A DNA stretch of 64,000 nucleotides from Saccharomycopsis fibuligera x Saccharomycopsis cf. fibuligera (GCA_001936135.1 CP012811.1:1426001-1490000); one strand, 5' to 3'; numbered from the stretch's first letter, positions 35,578 through 46,069 are shown. Notes: a model not told the origin generated them from the letters alone. Numbers and translations: made by a program.

Positions 35578-37664
35578 ATGTCCAGCAATAATCAAACACT
35601 TCTGCAGATTATTGATATGGGCTTCAGCAAAGATGTTGCTGAAGTTGCATTGAAGGTTCGTGGCCATCTGATCAAGCAATTACATCATTTAAAGATGGAG
35701 ACCTTGAGCACAAATACTAACAATGCCCGTTTAGAGATCTGAAGGCGACGTGGAGAAGGCAATTGAGTTACTACTTACTAGCCTGCCAGGGGAAGTTGCT
35801 CCAGTAAGTAAACTTTGTTGCTTATTAAATTACTTAGTTGGGAAGGCAAGTTACTAATATTTACTTCAAGAGATATGATTTTGAAACCGAAGGGCCAGAA
35901 AATTATGAAGGCCAATATAGTGGCGTTTATCAAGAACCTCTGGAAAGAACTTCAATGGATGTTCCTTATGAGAACCCAGTTTCGCTGATAGTTTCTAATA
36001 TTGGCCAAGAGGAAAACTTGGATGATTTTTCGCGAAGAGAAGCTGAAGCACAGCATATAGAAAATGACAATGATCTGCAAGTATTGCTGAGAAGAAGATC
36101 TGTTTTTGAGGACCCCAAAAAGTTTAAAAACGAGGAAGCACCCACTATAATAACACCAGTTGATACCACGTTTTTGGAGAATTATTTTATTTTCTTAGTT
36201 GCTATCTTTCATGAGATACCAGTTTTTAGAAATATTGTATTAAGTAAAGGTTTTGAGGATTATGGCTATAAGCCACAGTGGTGGAAAGATGAAGTGATCC
36301 ACACAAAGGCAGAATTGTACAAAGATGACACCAAAGAATATAACTTAAAATTTTTGATGGAGCTACAACGTTCTCTTGCCTTCTTGGATGGCAACATTTC
36401 AAAAAGAAATTTTGCTTCGACTAAAAATCTAGCAAGATCTATTCCAAAAAATGTTTCGATTGCTTTAGAAACTGAGGTACTCAGTGATGTATTTCCATTG
36501 TTTTACCAGTCTATAATTAGCCAGGTGGGAATTTTCAATCCTAATGCAAAAAATCCCATTTCAAACTTATTTGAGTCGGTAGTCGGACAGAACCATGAAA
36601 GTACAAGTGCATCAATTTTTCAAATTGAAGCTGATTTCGTGAGGCCAACTCTTTATGAGACGTTTCATTCGTTGTTTTGGCAGGATAATTTTCAAGGTTT
36701 AGGAAATACGCTTTTCATTCAACTTTCAGATATACTTACAATATCTTACCAGGATATACCTTCAAGTCATGCTTTTGCTGGCGTCCTGGTTGATGAAAAG
36801 TTCTATCCCCAAATATATACCAAGGAATGCGTGCCTTACATTAAATCCATGGTGGACGAACAGATATCACTAGCTACTAAATTACGTGAAGTTTCTAGAG
36901 AAAATGGTTCATTGGTTAGTTATCAAGGAAAACGTATAACTTCATTTTTGGAAAACACAATCAAATACCTCCAAAATGTTTCCGGCTCTACAGACACAAC
37001 ATCTGATTTGAATAACGAGCTCTTGAATGCTTCGCAGGATTTGGCTTCGCTAGAAGAAGGTATTAAATCACGCAAGTCAGAACTTGTTGCTAAAAATTTC
37101 GAGCTCGAAAGCCTTTCAAGCAGCAATAATGTGCATGACATTGCGAACGTCTTGAAATATATAGAAAAATCACAAAAACGAAAACTGATGGAGAATCTTA
37201 TTGACCTTTCTGGAGATAGTGATGATTCAGATAAGTCAGAATCAGTTAATATTTCGAGCACTTCAGAAAAACAGGTAGAAAATGGTCCTGAAGGTATTAT
37301 AACTGAACCTTACGTTCTCGTTGGAGTGATTATAAACGAGCTTGAATTTTACTACCAACTAAATGGCGCTAATTCTAAATATCCAAATCAATGGGTCTAC
37401 CTTGTATTTGAAGGGGAGCCAAAAACTAGCAATTTTTCCGCGGAAGCTACTAGTTTTTCAGATGTCCAGCAACACATCAAAAAGCTCACAAAAAACCAAA
37501 TGGCGGATACTCTTGTTTTGATATACGCTAAGGAATCGTTACTTGTTGAAAAAAATACTTTAGATATCCCAGAGCCTTTGAAGGTCTTTTTAAATAAAGA
37601 TAACGAAAACTTGGAAGCCACTTTAGACGAAGTTGATGATATATATAGCGATAAATCTGAATAA
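35578..37664 (+). CDS. RUP1: Rup1, UBA-domain adaptor of Rsp5/Ubp2 (two introns)
   Basis: Rup1 links the ubiquitin ligase Rsp5 with the deubiquitinase Ubp2. Three exons: 35578-35655, 35735-35803, 35871-37664, total 646 aa (S. cerevisiae 671). Intron 1 (79 nt) has an unusual GTTCGT donor, an exact TACTAAC branch and TTTAG. Intron 2 (67 nt) has GTAAGT, a TACTAAT branch and an unusual AAG acceptor. Spliced, the N terminus is a UBA domain: IIDMGFSKDVAEVALK joined to RSEGDVEKAIELLL. The body carries KFYPQIYTKEC and SYQGKRITSFLENTIKYLQ, matching Rup1, then a coiled-coil-like stretch (about 400-460) and an acidic end. Both introns join at phase 0. An alternative 34-nt second intron ending in TTAG also keeps frame but is too short and lacks a branch site. 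Confidence 0.86.
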
Positions 37665-38115
37665 GTACTATGTAGTAGGTAGGACATGCTGTACAGTAAT
37701 ACGTACATGTTACAAAGGTATACACAAAGGGCTTTCAAAAAAGTATGGAAAAGCAAAAGCAAGTATGCTATGATAAGTGGTTTACGTTATTATTAAATAC
37801 ATGAAACTTTTATTCAATTCTACTTTTTTTAAGTACTACGGGTTTAGTTCTTTCATTACACTAAAATAGATTCTGCAGAGCTTTAAAGGTTTGAAACAAA
37901 AAAATATGTTGTTTTTTTTGAAAACTTTGTTATTTTCTTTTAGTAATAAATAGCTAGAATCGGAGGCCTGGTGCCATTATTGTTATTGGAGTCAGCTATA
38001 TGTATTTGTTTGGACCTTCCAGGCCTATAAATAATACTGATAATGATAATGATGTTAATTAGCTCTGGGCTATGAAAACAGTAAAGAAATAAAAAGAAAA
38101 AATTTAAAAGTAAAT

Positions 38116-38201
38116 TACAAATAATATAAACAAAATAATATAAACAAAATAATATAAACAAAATAATATAAACAAAATAATATAAACAAAATAATAAACA
38201 A
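38116..38201. repeat. 15-bp tandem repeat (about 6 copies)
   Basis: Head-to-tail copies of AAATAATATAAACAA, nearly perfect. Non-coding. Confidence 0.9.
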
Positions 38202-38378
38202 CTTGTAAAGAACACAAAGAGGGTAACTAGTAAATTAATAAAGGTATGAATTTGGAAATAATTTTCTTTTCATAAGATTGATTTATTAACTATATGTAAT
38301 TGATGGAAAATATCTTATAAACTTATCTATTTTTTTTATCACATACAATACCAATTAATTATTTACATATTTTTTTTG

Positions 38379-38445
38379 ACATACAATATCGATTTATTAT
38401 TTCTATATAAACGATAGAAAATATAATCTTATAATCTTATATAGT
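38379..38445 (+). repeat. AT-rich dispersed repeat, partial copy B
   Basis: Matches the first third of the family (ACAATATCGATTTATTATTT, then ACGATAGAAAATATAATC) and then breaks off. A second partial piece just before it (about 38308-38350) repeats CTTATAAACTTATCTAT. Confidence 0.65.
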
Positions 38446-38650
38446 TTATCAACCACAGCTTTATAGTTGGATGTTATGTGACTTTATTAACAGTAGAGGC
38501 ACATGCAATATCTCGTTCCGGTTTCCTAGAATAAATACGCAGCGTTAGTTTTCGTTGAGGTGTTTAACTTTTGGGTTTGCGTTTTTGTTTGCCTTATTGA
38601 ATGCTTCCTCTAACGCGCTGCTACATATTTTTAGCTATCTACTTACAGTC

Positions 38651-38841
38651 TTATTATCGTATATATAAACGATATAAAATACAATCTTACAAACTTATCT
38701 ATATATTATATGCAGTATAGTTCAATTGTTATTATATAGGGGAACCTTATAAAAGTGAAAACCTCGTTAGTATTTGATAGACTTAAATGGATCAGTTGGA
38801 TTTGAAATAAAAATAGCAGAGGTTATATTCTAGGATGGGTG
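38651..38841 (+). repeat. AT-rich dispersed repeat, copy C
   Basis: About 190 bp, including the 3' extension TTGGATTTGAAATA and TCTAGGATG shared with copy E. It lies about 110 bp upstream of tRNA-Leu. Confidence 0.75.
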
Positions 38842-38949
38842 TTATTTTTTTTCATTTTTTTTCATTTTTTTTTCATTTTTTATTTTTTTTATTTTTCTTA
38901 GATGAGATGTATATATTTTAATAAATGGACCCGTAAGCTAAGAAAAAGT

Positions 38950-39064
38950 GGACGTGTGGCCGAGTGGTCTAAGGCGCTCGACTCAAGAGAATCATCTCTT
39001 GCAGCTAAAAAAGCTGAGCAATCGAGTCTCGAAAGAGGCATGAGTTCGAACCTCATCGCGCCCA
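38950..39064 (+). tRNA. tRNA-Leu (anticodon CAA) with 33-nt intron
   Basis: Class II tRNA with long variable arm. The anticodon CAA is at 38984-38986 in loop CTCAAGA; the intron spans 38988-39020, after position 37, as in other yeast tRNA-Leu(CAA) genes. D arm GGCCGAGTGGTCTAAGGC, T arm GAGTTCGAACCTC. As read, the third acceptor pair is A-C (GGACGTG against CGCGCCC); the other pairs are normal apart from one G-U. It reads UUG, so it is not the CUG-decoding serine tRNA. Confidence 0.95.
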
Positions 39065-39152
39065 TTATTTTTGTTCCTTTGGTTGCTGCAATTTATATCA
39101 AAAATTGTTTTTGTATTTACTTTTCGGTGAAATTTTTGAGGCCAATATATTG

Positions 39153-39188
<36 letters not shown>

Positions 39189-40048
39189 AAGCATCACAAT
39201 CTTCTGTTCATCAGAAAGATTGACTGTGGTATTCTTCCTTAGAGACCTAGTTGACCTGACGAAACTATAATCTCAATTTACCACCTGTCGGGTTTTATTA
39301 TCCAGCGAGCTTTTATTCAGTTTACCAACAGCTTGATAAATGATTGCTATTTACTGACTTTATGGGCCAAAGCCAGAAATATTGCAAATTTCTGTTTTAA
39401 TTATCGAAGGCGGTAAAATTGGTGAGATATATAATAGCAATCCAAAGTTTTGCTTTTTTTTTTTTTATGCACATGATTCATTTAAATAAGTGACTACGTT
39501 ATTAACTGGAAAATTAGTAACTTTGTTTAGCCGTAGGCGAGTCTATTTCTTTTAAAAAAGAAAATATTTGTAATTTTGTCGGGGTATAGTGACTAGATCT
39601 ACTACTCATACCTGCAATAATTTGATTAGTCTCTCCTCTAGTAGTGAAAGAAAGTCACTTACTGTAGTTTTAGTTACTTAGTAAACTAACTGAGTAATGA
39701 AATTGGACTTATTGTCCTTGCATTTTCTATATCTCTAAATAACAGCATTCTTTTTTTTTCAACTATATATGTTATTTCATTCCTCACCCATAATAATTTT
39801 ATGTTAATTCATCTCGTTTTGATGTTGGTTGTATTAGAATTCATGTGTGCGTCCCACTGTCTGTACCGCCACCGGATGCTGTTTACCAAAAGAAGGATTT
39901 ATATCTGATGCATCGTATGGGTGGTGTTATAATTTTAGGCTGGATAGTGTGAATGTTTTTGAAGCAGCCAAGATAATTAAATGCTGAATTACCAGTTTTT
40001 TCCCCATATATATATGCACACGATAAAAGGAATACAACACTGACATTT

Positions 40049-40051
<3 letters not shown>
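39065..40051. other. Intergenic, tRNA-Leu to the ADK1 retropseudogene
   Basis: A 29-T run (39153-39181) directly followed by A residues, otherwise AT-rich DNA without a recognisable gene. Confidence 0.5.
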
Positions 40052-40450
<399 letters not shown>

Positions 40451-40485
40451 GTGTATATGGTTAACTTATCTATATATGTTTTTTC

Positions 40486-40637
40486 CACACACAATATCGA
40501 TTTATTATTTCTATATAGACGATAGAAAATATAATCTTACAAACTTATCTATATATTATATGCAGTATAGTTCAATTGTTATTATATAGGGGAACCTTAT
40601 AAAAGTGAAAACCCCGTTAGTATTAGTTAGACTTTAA
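40486..40637 (+). repeat. AT-rich dispersed repeat, copy D
   Basis: About 152 bp, nearly identical to copies C and E. Broken at its 3' end exactly where the LINE fragment starts. Confidence 0.78.
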
Positions 40638-40638
40638 A

Positions 40639-40762
40639 CCACCAGAATTGAGTGTCAATATGTCCTGGTTTACGTAGGAGCTTATAACGTACTTTAAAAG
40701 AGTGATCTAGAAGAAGTTGTAGCTTCGCTCTGAAGAGCTTCAAGTATGGGTCGCTTTTATCT
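40639..40762 (-). mobile_element. Internal fragment of a LINE ORF2
   Basis: 124 bp matching 41902-42025 of the neighbouring LINE with about 5 differences, in the same orientation. It comes from the 3' third of ORF2 (residues about 854-895) and has no poly(A) of its own. It is therefore a piece of a second, diverged copy, not a simple 5'-truncated insertion. Confidence 0.85.
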
Positions 40763-40793
40763 GGTTTTTGACAATTGTATTTTTTTTTTTTTT

Positions 40794-41000
40794 CACACAC
40801 AATATCGATTTATTATTTCTATATAAACGATAGAAAATAGAATCTTATAAACTTATCTATATAGTATATACAGTATAGTTCAGTTGTTAGTATATAGGGG
40901 AAACTTATACAAGTGAAAACCCCGTTAGTATTAGTTAGACTTTAATGGATCTTTTGGATTTGAAATAGATATAGGAGAGATTATAGTCTAGGATGAATGA
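40794..41000 (+). repeat. AT-rich dispersed repeat, copy E
   Basis: About 207 bp, the longest copy. Preceded by 14 T (40780-40793), which would be a poly(A) tail if the element is read on the minus strand. Abuts the LINE 3' end. Confidence 0.78.
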
Positions 41001-41124
41001 TATTTTACTTTTTTTAATTTTTTTTTTTTTTTTGAGGGTCATTGCTTTGCTGTCGACAGATAAAAAGAAAGGGATCTCACTTCAATATCATCTTCCACTC
41101 ACTAAGATAACACTGATGTGTTAT

Positions 41125-44100
41125 CTAATTCATTACCGTGGTGATGTAGTAAATAAGACTAGAGATTGGAATGGTTTTCCAATCAAAGTCCTTATCTTTC
41201 CATAGGCGGGAGTATTTCTTTTGGAATATCAAGTAGTTGTCGACCTGGATTAATTCTCGTGTATCACTGGATGGAAGGATGAGGCTGTCCCAGCTCAATT
41301 CCATATTTATATGTAACTTTTTCCATAAAGCTTGTGCTACTGGACATTTAACCAAAAAGTGGTCCATTTGTTTGTTGATAGCATCTTCGTATGACTGCTG
41401 TTTGTATTTTTTACGTGATAAATCCTCGGAGCACCACTTACATTCCTCACCTTGGAATTTGAACTTCTCGACTCCGAGGTGGAATGTGTGTATATTCTCG
41501 AAGCAGCCAGGGTGTTTGAACGTTTGTTTGTTTAGCATTTGCCAGAACGTTTGACACTCTTTATTAGTGACTTGCTTGAGACGTGCCAACTGGTTTGAGA
41601 ATAGTAGTTTATCTTTCTTCTCGCGCACTTGTGCACTACCGTTCCGGGACTTGAAGTCGAAGACTTCTTTTGGAATGAACTTTTTTTTCAAAAACGGTAC
41701 ACCGAGCTCCACTGCTTCTGCTATATCTGATGTGCGCTGAAGCCCAAGGATGCCAGGATTGTGTTTGTTAGGGCCCACTTGTTTCCACAGAGCTATTATG
41801 TTTGCTTCTGTGGCTGTCAACGTGAAGCACTGTTCTGGGTTCTGTGCCAGTATAGATTGCCCTTGGCCTTCGCCTCCGTCAACTGTATCGAGAACATCTC
41901 TCCACCAGAATTGAGTGTCAATATGTCCTGGTTTACGTTCGAGCTCATAGCGTACTTTAAAAAAGTGATCTAGAAGAAGTTGTAGCTTCGCTCTGAAGAG
42001 CTTCAAGTATGGGTCGCTTTTATCTAGAAACAAGTTTTGCGCAATTTGTGCTTTTCTATACGTGAGCTGTGCTTTGAGGTCTATCATACCATAACCCCCT
42101 TTATGTCTGTGTGTCTTGAGTGTCTCGAGGGAGACATTCGTAGCGTTTAGACATTGTTTGAAAGCCATCTCGATTGCATTTATTTGTTTGTCAGTGAGAT
42201 TTTGATGAATCTCCTTGTAGTAGAATTTTGAACAGATAAATGTATTATAGGCCATGACTTGGCTTGACGGCGGCAAATGTTTGATGTTGGAAATGTTGAA
42301 CTTTGCGTACATTGTTTGTATCAAGTTTTTTGGCCATCCCTGGTTCGGAATTTTAATCCCGAGATAGGTTAGTTTATAGTCTTCCTTTACTCGCTCAATC
42401 GGAATGTCAAAAAGCTGAGTTTCAGTTTTTGCTATATCCGTGGCGTATGGGGAAATGAGTACTTTTGATTTATCATAGTTCAAACTCCCTCCCGTTATCG
42501 AGCAGAAATCTTGGATCGTTTGGATTGCTGACTCCATGTCTTGATTACCATCTGCAAAAATGGTAATATCGTCGGCGAAGGCTAAGTGTGTGACTTTTAT
42601 TGGGCTAAGATATTTTGTATTAATAGTGAAGCCTTGTAGTTCTCTCTCAACATTCCGTAGAAGGGGCTCAACTGCCAATACGAAAAGCGATGGGCTGATT
42701 GGGTTTCCTTGTAAGGTACCTTGGTTCAAGGGAAAGAGCGGGCCTGTCTTATTGTTAAGGTGAATGCATCCGATTGTACTTTGTAGTATCAGCATTATTG
42801 TGGATGTGAAACCTTCGGTACCAAAGTTGAGATGTTTCAATAAGCATTCAAGGTATGTGTGCGACACATTATCGAAAGCCTTCTGAAAATCCAAAAGAAG
42901 TATGCGCAAGTTTTCGTGTTTGGCGAAATAGTGCTTTTGATTTGGTGGTGTCTTCATGCTCGCGAGAATCTCATTGAACATTCTTATGTTAGTATAAGAT
43001 TGGCGATTCGGTATGAAACCCAGCTGATTTTTGCCTATAAGCTTTTCTAACACTGTTAGTAAACGATTATTGAGAATTATGCTTAGTAGTCGTAGATTGG
43101 CATTGATAATGGCTATTGGTCTATAATTTTTAATGTCAGTCTTATCTTTCCGCGGCTTTGGAATGATATTAAAAAGAACTGTTCTGTAATTGTGCGGAAG
43201 TGAGCCTGTTCTAAAAATAGTGTTGAATTCAGCTAAGAGACGTTCTTTCAACTGCGGATATAGTTTGGAATAAAACTTGTACGGAAAACCATCAATTCCT
43301 GGCACCGAATTCTTATTGGACTCCTTGATGGCAATCAGGAGCTCTTCTTCAGTTATGTTCTTATTCAAATTTATCTTTTCTGTATCCGATATGTGAATGT
43401 TAGGAATGCTATCTTGCAAATATCTATCAATGACTTGAATATCCTTCGTGCCCTTGGTACCATCATAGAGAGATGCATAGAAGTCTGAGGCATGGTCTAT
43501 GATCTCGTGTGTTTTTGTTAACTGGTTGCCGTCTTGATCAATAAGTAATTCTATCTTTTTATTTTCTTGGAAGGGTTTAAAGATTTCGTTTATGTGATCA
43601 TAGTAGTTGGCGGTTTGAAAGTTTTTTTTCTCAGATTCCGGTATGCGTTTCTCAAGATGCTTTATCAGCTGCAAATGGTTTCGAACAAAAATGATTATTT
43701 CGCTTGTTGATGTGAGTGAGGCTGGGATATGAAGTTGTGATATACTGTGCAACATTTTTTCGGTAAGTCTGAACCGAGCTGGGAGCTCAGTCAGGGGATG
43801 GACAAGTTTCAAAACAAGCGATTCATGGGAAGATCCCTTCAAATGGTTCTTCTGTAGCATCCAGAGACGAACTTTGTCGTGTCTAATCAATTCATTGCTG
43901 ACATAAAATCTATCAAGCCTTCTATTGCTTTCCTCATGTCCGTTAGTAGCTCTGTTAGTGAAGGATTTTTTTATGTTATGGAGGTTGCGTTGGCGGTAAA
44001 CATCTGTCAAATTGTTGTTGTCGATGAGTGCCCTCAATGAGTTTCGTATTTTTTTGGTGTCTTTAGTATCTGGAGCAGTTTGGATACGGGTACCCATTTC

Positions 44101-44586
44101 TTGCATATCCACAACATTGTTAAAGTCACCCGCAAAAATGATATAGAGATGTGCGTTTGGATACTGTTTTCTAAAAGTTCTTCGATAATCTTGTAGTGCA
44201 TTGCTAATGGCGTTTTGAAGAAAGACTTGTGATCTTTTTTTCTCACCGGTGGGATTATATATATTTATGATCCAGTAGTATATTTTTGGTGTTACTTCTA
44301 TAATAATGTCTGTTTTGTGCTTGGCTTTAGATGCCGGACATAAAACGTCAATTATATTTTTTTTGAGTATTTTTATCTTTTTTGTGATGAGTATACCTGT
44401 TCGTGGATTTGAAGCTTTGTTAGTGATAAGTTGTTTGTCAGGATTTAAGTGGTGATACTTTTCACTTTTCCTGACTTCTTGCAAGAGTATGATATCATAT
44501 TTTTTAAATATACTCGGGAGCGGATCGTTCTGTAAGGGAGTGTTTTGTATATTTTGTGTAAGTATTTTCAATTCAGGCATAATCAT
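41125..44586 (-). CDS. LINE ORF2: endonuclease and reverse transcriptase
   Basis: 1153 aa, uninterrupted. Endonuclease: N-terminal LTQNIQ, ILLQEV, GDFN (about 152) and RLDRFYVS. Reverse transcriptase: NYRPIAI, LDFQKAFD (about 569, first catalytic Asp), QGNPISPSLF, FADD (about 672, catalytic pair) and GGSLNYDKSK. C-terminal zinc-knuckle-like motif: CKWC (about 1052) with a later His and Cys in HFLVKC. All catalytic residues I can check are present, so the protein may be active. Its ATG overlaps the ORF1 stop as ATGA (minus strand 44586-44583), the arrangement used for termination-reinitiation in some LINEs such as SART1. Confidence 0.93.
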   Translation of the reverse strand: MIMPELKILTQNIQNTPLQNDPLPSIFKKYDIILLQEVRKSEKYHHLNPDKQLITNKASNPRTGILITKKIKILKKNIIDVLCPASKAKHKTDIIIEVTPKIYYWIINIYNPTGEKKRSQVFLQNAISNALQDYRRTFRKQYPNAHLYIIFAGDFNNVVDMQEMGTRIQTAPDTKDTKKIRNSLRALIDNNNLTDVYRQRNLHNIKKSFTNRATNGHEESNRRLDRFYVSNELIRHDKVRLWMLQKNHLKGSSHESLVLKLVHPLTELPARFRLTEKMLHSISQLHIPASLTSTSEIIIFVRNHLQLIKHLEKRIPESEKKNFQTANYYDHINEIFKPFQENKKIELLIDQDGNQLTKTHEIIDHASDFYASLYDGTKGTKDIQVIDRYLQDSIPNIHISDTEKINLNKNITEEELLIAIKESNKNSVPGIDGFPYKFYSKLYPQLKERLLAEFNTIFRTGSLPHNYRTVLFNIIPKPRKDKTDIKNYRPIAIINANLRLLSIILNNRLLTVLEKLIGKNQLGFIPNRQSYTNIRMFNEILASMKTPPNQKHYFAKHENLRILLLDFQKAFDNVSHTYLECLLKHLNFGTEGFTSTIMLILQSTIGCIHLNNKTGPLFPLNQGTLQGNPISPSLFVLAVEPLLRNVERELQGFTINTKYLSPIKVTHLAFADDITIFADGNQDMESAIQTIQDFCSITGGSLNYDKSKVLISPYATDIAKTETQLFDIPIERVKEDYKLTYLGIKIPNQGWPKNLIQTMYAKFNISNIKHLPPSSQVMAYNTFICSKFYYKEIHQNLTDKQINAIEMAFKQCLNATNVSLETLKTHRHKGGYGMIDLKAQLTYRKAQIAQNLFLDKSDPYLKLFRAKLQLLLDHFFKVRYELERKPGHIDTQFWWRDVLDTVDGGEGQGQSILAQNPEQCFTLTATEANIIALWKQVGPNKHNPGILGLQRTSDIAEAVELGVPFLKKKFIPKEVFDFKSRNGSAQVREKKDKLLFSNQLARLKQVTNKECQTFWQMLNKQTFKHPGCFENIHTFHLGVEKFKFQGEECKWCSEDLSRKKYKQQSYEDAINKQMDHFLVKCPVAQALWKKLHINMELSWDSLILPSSDTRELIQVDNYLIFQKKYSRLWKDKDFDWKTIPISSLIYYITTVMN

Positions 44587-45680
44587 GAGTGTCCAGGGGA
44601 AGTTGAGAGCTGAGTCTCAGTCATGGGATCATCTTCGGTGGAGTTTGGGAGATTTGTGATGGACTCATTGTCAATTGTGGTTTCGTTATCAAAGATATCT
44701 TCATCATTGATGGAATCAGTGACAGGGAATGGTCCATTAAGCTTACTCTGAGGGTGATGGACTGGTGGGAGAGAAGAAGAATTTTCTAAGTCAATCTCAT
44801 CAATGTCAATATCATCCTGGGTATCTGGCAGTGGGCTGTCCTCGTCTGGGGTACGCGAGTTCCTGTTCAGATGTGCTTTAATTCTCGGGGAGGATGGGGT
44901 AGGAGTGTTGGCCTGATCAAAAGTGGGAAACTGAGATAAGGTCAAGTTGGTTGGAGTAGATGGAGGTTGTGGAGTACGAAGAGAGGAATGGGAACGAAGG
45001 ATTCTGGTCTGCTGAGGAGTTGCAGGTGGAGTTTGGAAAGAGTCTGGGGTTTGATGTGGGGTTTTTTTTGTTGGGGTTGCTGTAGCATGAAGGATAGTAG
45101 CCTGTGCTACTATAGAGTCAGAGGTACTGGTGGTGAAAGTGCCTTCATCATCATTGATATTCTCTGGTTGTGAGTTAGTGGCTTTAGCAACTTGCCTTCT
45201 TTCTCTTTTTTTGGGGGAGGGTTTGTTATATGATTTGTTTGAGGGTTTAGGTGCAGTAAAAACGAAACTCTGTGGCATCTCGTGTTGTGTGTTAACCTCG
45301 TCCTCAGTTGACAAATCGTCTGAGTCACCTTCTTCAAGAGCTTGAAATGGGTTTGTTGGTTTAGCTATCTGTTTTGGGTTGTTGATGGTGTGGTCTGCTT
45401 TATTGGTGTTTCTAATTCTCAAACGTTTGCGGCCTTTAGGGTCACTGAGCTGCCATTGGTTTTCAGTGGAAATAGTTGGTTTCTTGGTTCTAGCAGAAAT
45501 AGTGGCTGCGCTGGGTTTATTTGCAATGGAGCTGTGGTCCTGGTACTTATCTTGGGCCTGGATCAACTTTTTGTTATAATAGCAAACAGAAGCTATATGA
45601 TTCTCTTTTTTGCAAATCACACATCGAGCCTCGGTACAAGAGTACGTAAACACAGATTGATTAAAAATACAAACATAATA
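44583..45680 (-). CDS. LINE ORF1 (5' end missing)
   Basis: About 365 codons open up to an in-frame stop at 45681-45683, but no ATG lies before the conserved part, so the N terminus is missing. Near the start is a CCHC knuckle (CVICKKENHIASVC, spacing C-x2-C-x4-H-x4-C). The rest is Pro/Ser/Thr-rich with acidic C-terminal patches (SDDLSTEDE, DDIDIDEIDLE), as in LINE ORF1 RNA-binding proteins of fungi. The stop codon overlaps the ORF2 start. Confidence 0.8.
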   Translation of the reverse strand, partial: YYVCIFNQSVFTYSCTEARCVICKKENHIASVCYYNKKLIQAQDKYQDHSSIANKPSAATISARTKKPTISTENQWQLSDPKGRKRLRIRNTNKADHTINNPKQIAKPTNPFQALEEGDSDDLSTEDEVNTQHEMPQSFVFTAPKPSNKSYNKPSPKKRERRQVAKATNSQPENINDDEGTFTTSTSDSIVAQATILHATATPTKKTPHQTPDSFQTPPATPQQTRILRSHSSLRTPQPPSTPTNLTLSQFPTFDQANTPTPSSPRIKAHLNRNSRTPDEDSPLPDTQDDIDIDEIDLENSSSLPPVHHPQSKLNGPFPVTDSINDEDIFDNETTIDNESITNLPNSTEDDPMTETQLSTSPGHS

Positions 45681-45704
45681 TTAGAAGACGTTTAAATGAG
45701 CGGC

Positions 45705-45984
45705 TGTTGCGAACATTTTCCTTTATTGTATTTGTCGCGAACATGTTCCTTTATCGGATACACATTCCTGATCAGTCTGTGTTCACAATCAGTCTAGACA
45801 AGAGGAACCCTAGTTTGCTATCGAAAATCTTGTATAAAGGTCGGCGTTGTGTTCCTTCTAACTTGTGTATATAGCGATGGGCGGAATAAACGATAAGCCG
45901 GAGATACCCATCGATAACGATAATAACTCCTACAATACGCGTTTAAAAGTGTTTAGTAGAGAACTACCCCTTTTAAACACAACA
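45705..45984. mobile_element. Solo LTR, Ty3-like (sigma-type)
   Basis: 280 bp beginning TGTTGCGAACA and ending CACAACA, so it has TGTTG/CAACA inverted ends. It is flanked by a perfect 5-bp target duplication GCGGC (45700-45704 and 45985-45989). It ends 11 bp before the mature tRNA-Arg 5' end, which is the Pol III start-site position targeted by Ty3. No internal region remains in the window. A fossil; the intact duplication suggests a modest age. Confidence 0.85.
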
Positions 45985-45995
45985 GCGGCATGAAA

Positions 45996-46069
45996 GCCGG
46001 GCTAGCCTAATTGGTTAGGGCGTCTGACTTCTAATCAGGAGATTCTGGGTTCGAGTCCCAGGTTCGGTG
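45996..46069 (+). tRNA. tRNA-Arg (anticodon TCT)
   Basis: 74 nt, no intron. Anticodon loop CTTCTAA in stem TCTGA/TCAGG, T arm CTGGGTTCGAGTCCCAG. Acceptor GCCGGGC pairs with GTTCGGT through three G-U pairs, including G1-U72, which also occurs in S. cerevisiae tRNA-Arg(UCU). A run of seven T terminates it. Confidence 0.95.

Larger units (their letters stand above)
37665..38949. other. Repeat-rich spacer between RUP1 and tRNA-Leu
   Basis: No protein gene. Holds the 15-bp tandem repeat at about 38116-38201, a partial and a fuller copy of the AT-rich dispersed repeat (38379 and 38651), and T-rich blocks (TTTTTTTTCA units at about 38845-38890) just before the tRNA. Confidence 0.6.
41018..45704 (-). 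mobile_element. L1/Zorro-like LINE, 5'-truncated, ORF2 intact
   Basis: Non-LTR retrotransposon on the minus strand: partial ORF1 (44583-45680), intact ORF2 (41125-44586), a 3' UTR of about 90 bp and a poly(A) tail (16 T on the plus strand at 41018-41033). The domain order, APE-type endonuclease then reverse transcriptase then a C-terminal CCHC motif, is that of the L1 clade, to which the Candida Zorro elements belong. The 5' border falls between 45681 and 45704, where the flank abuts the target duplication of a solo LTR. I could not find a clear target duplication for the LINE itself. Confidence 0.9.

Noticed and set aside
35804-35837. 34-nt second intron in RUP1
   Set aside because: Too short for yeast splicing and without a branch point; the 67-nt alternative has TACTAAT.
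38116-38201. Tandem repeat as a CRISPR-like array
   Set aside because: Contiguous 15-bp repeats with no spacers in a eukaryotic genome.
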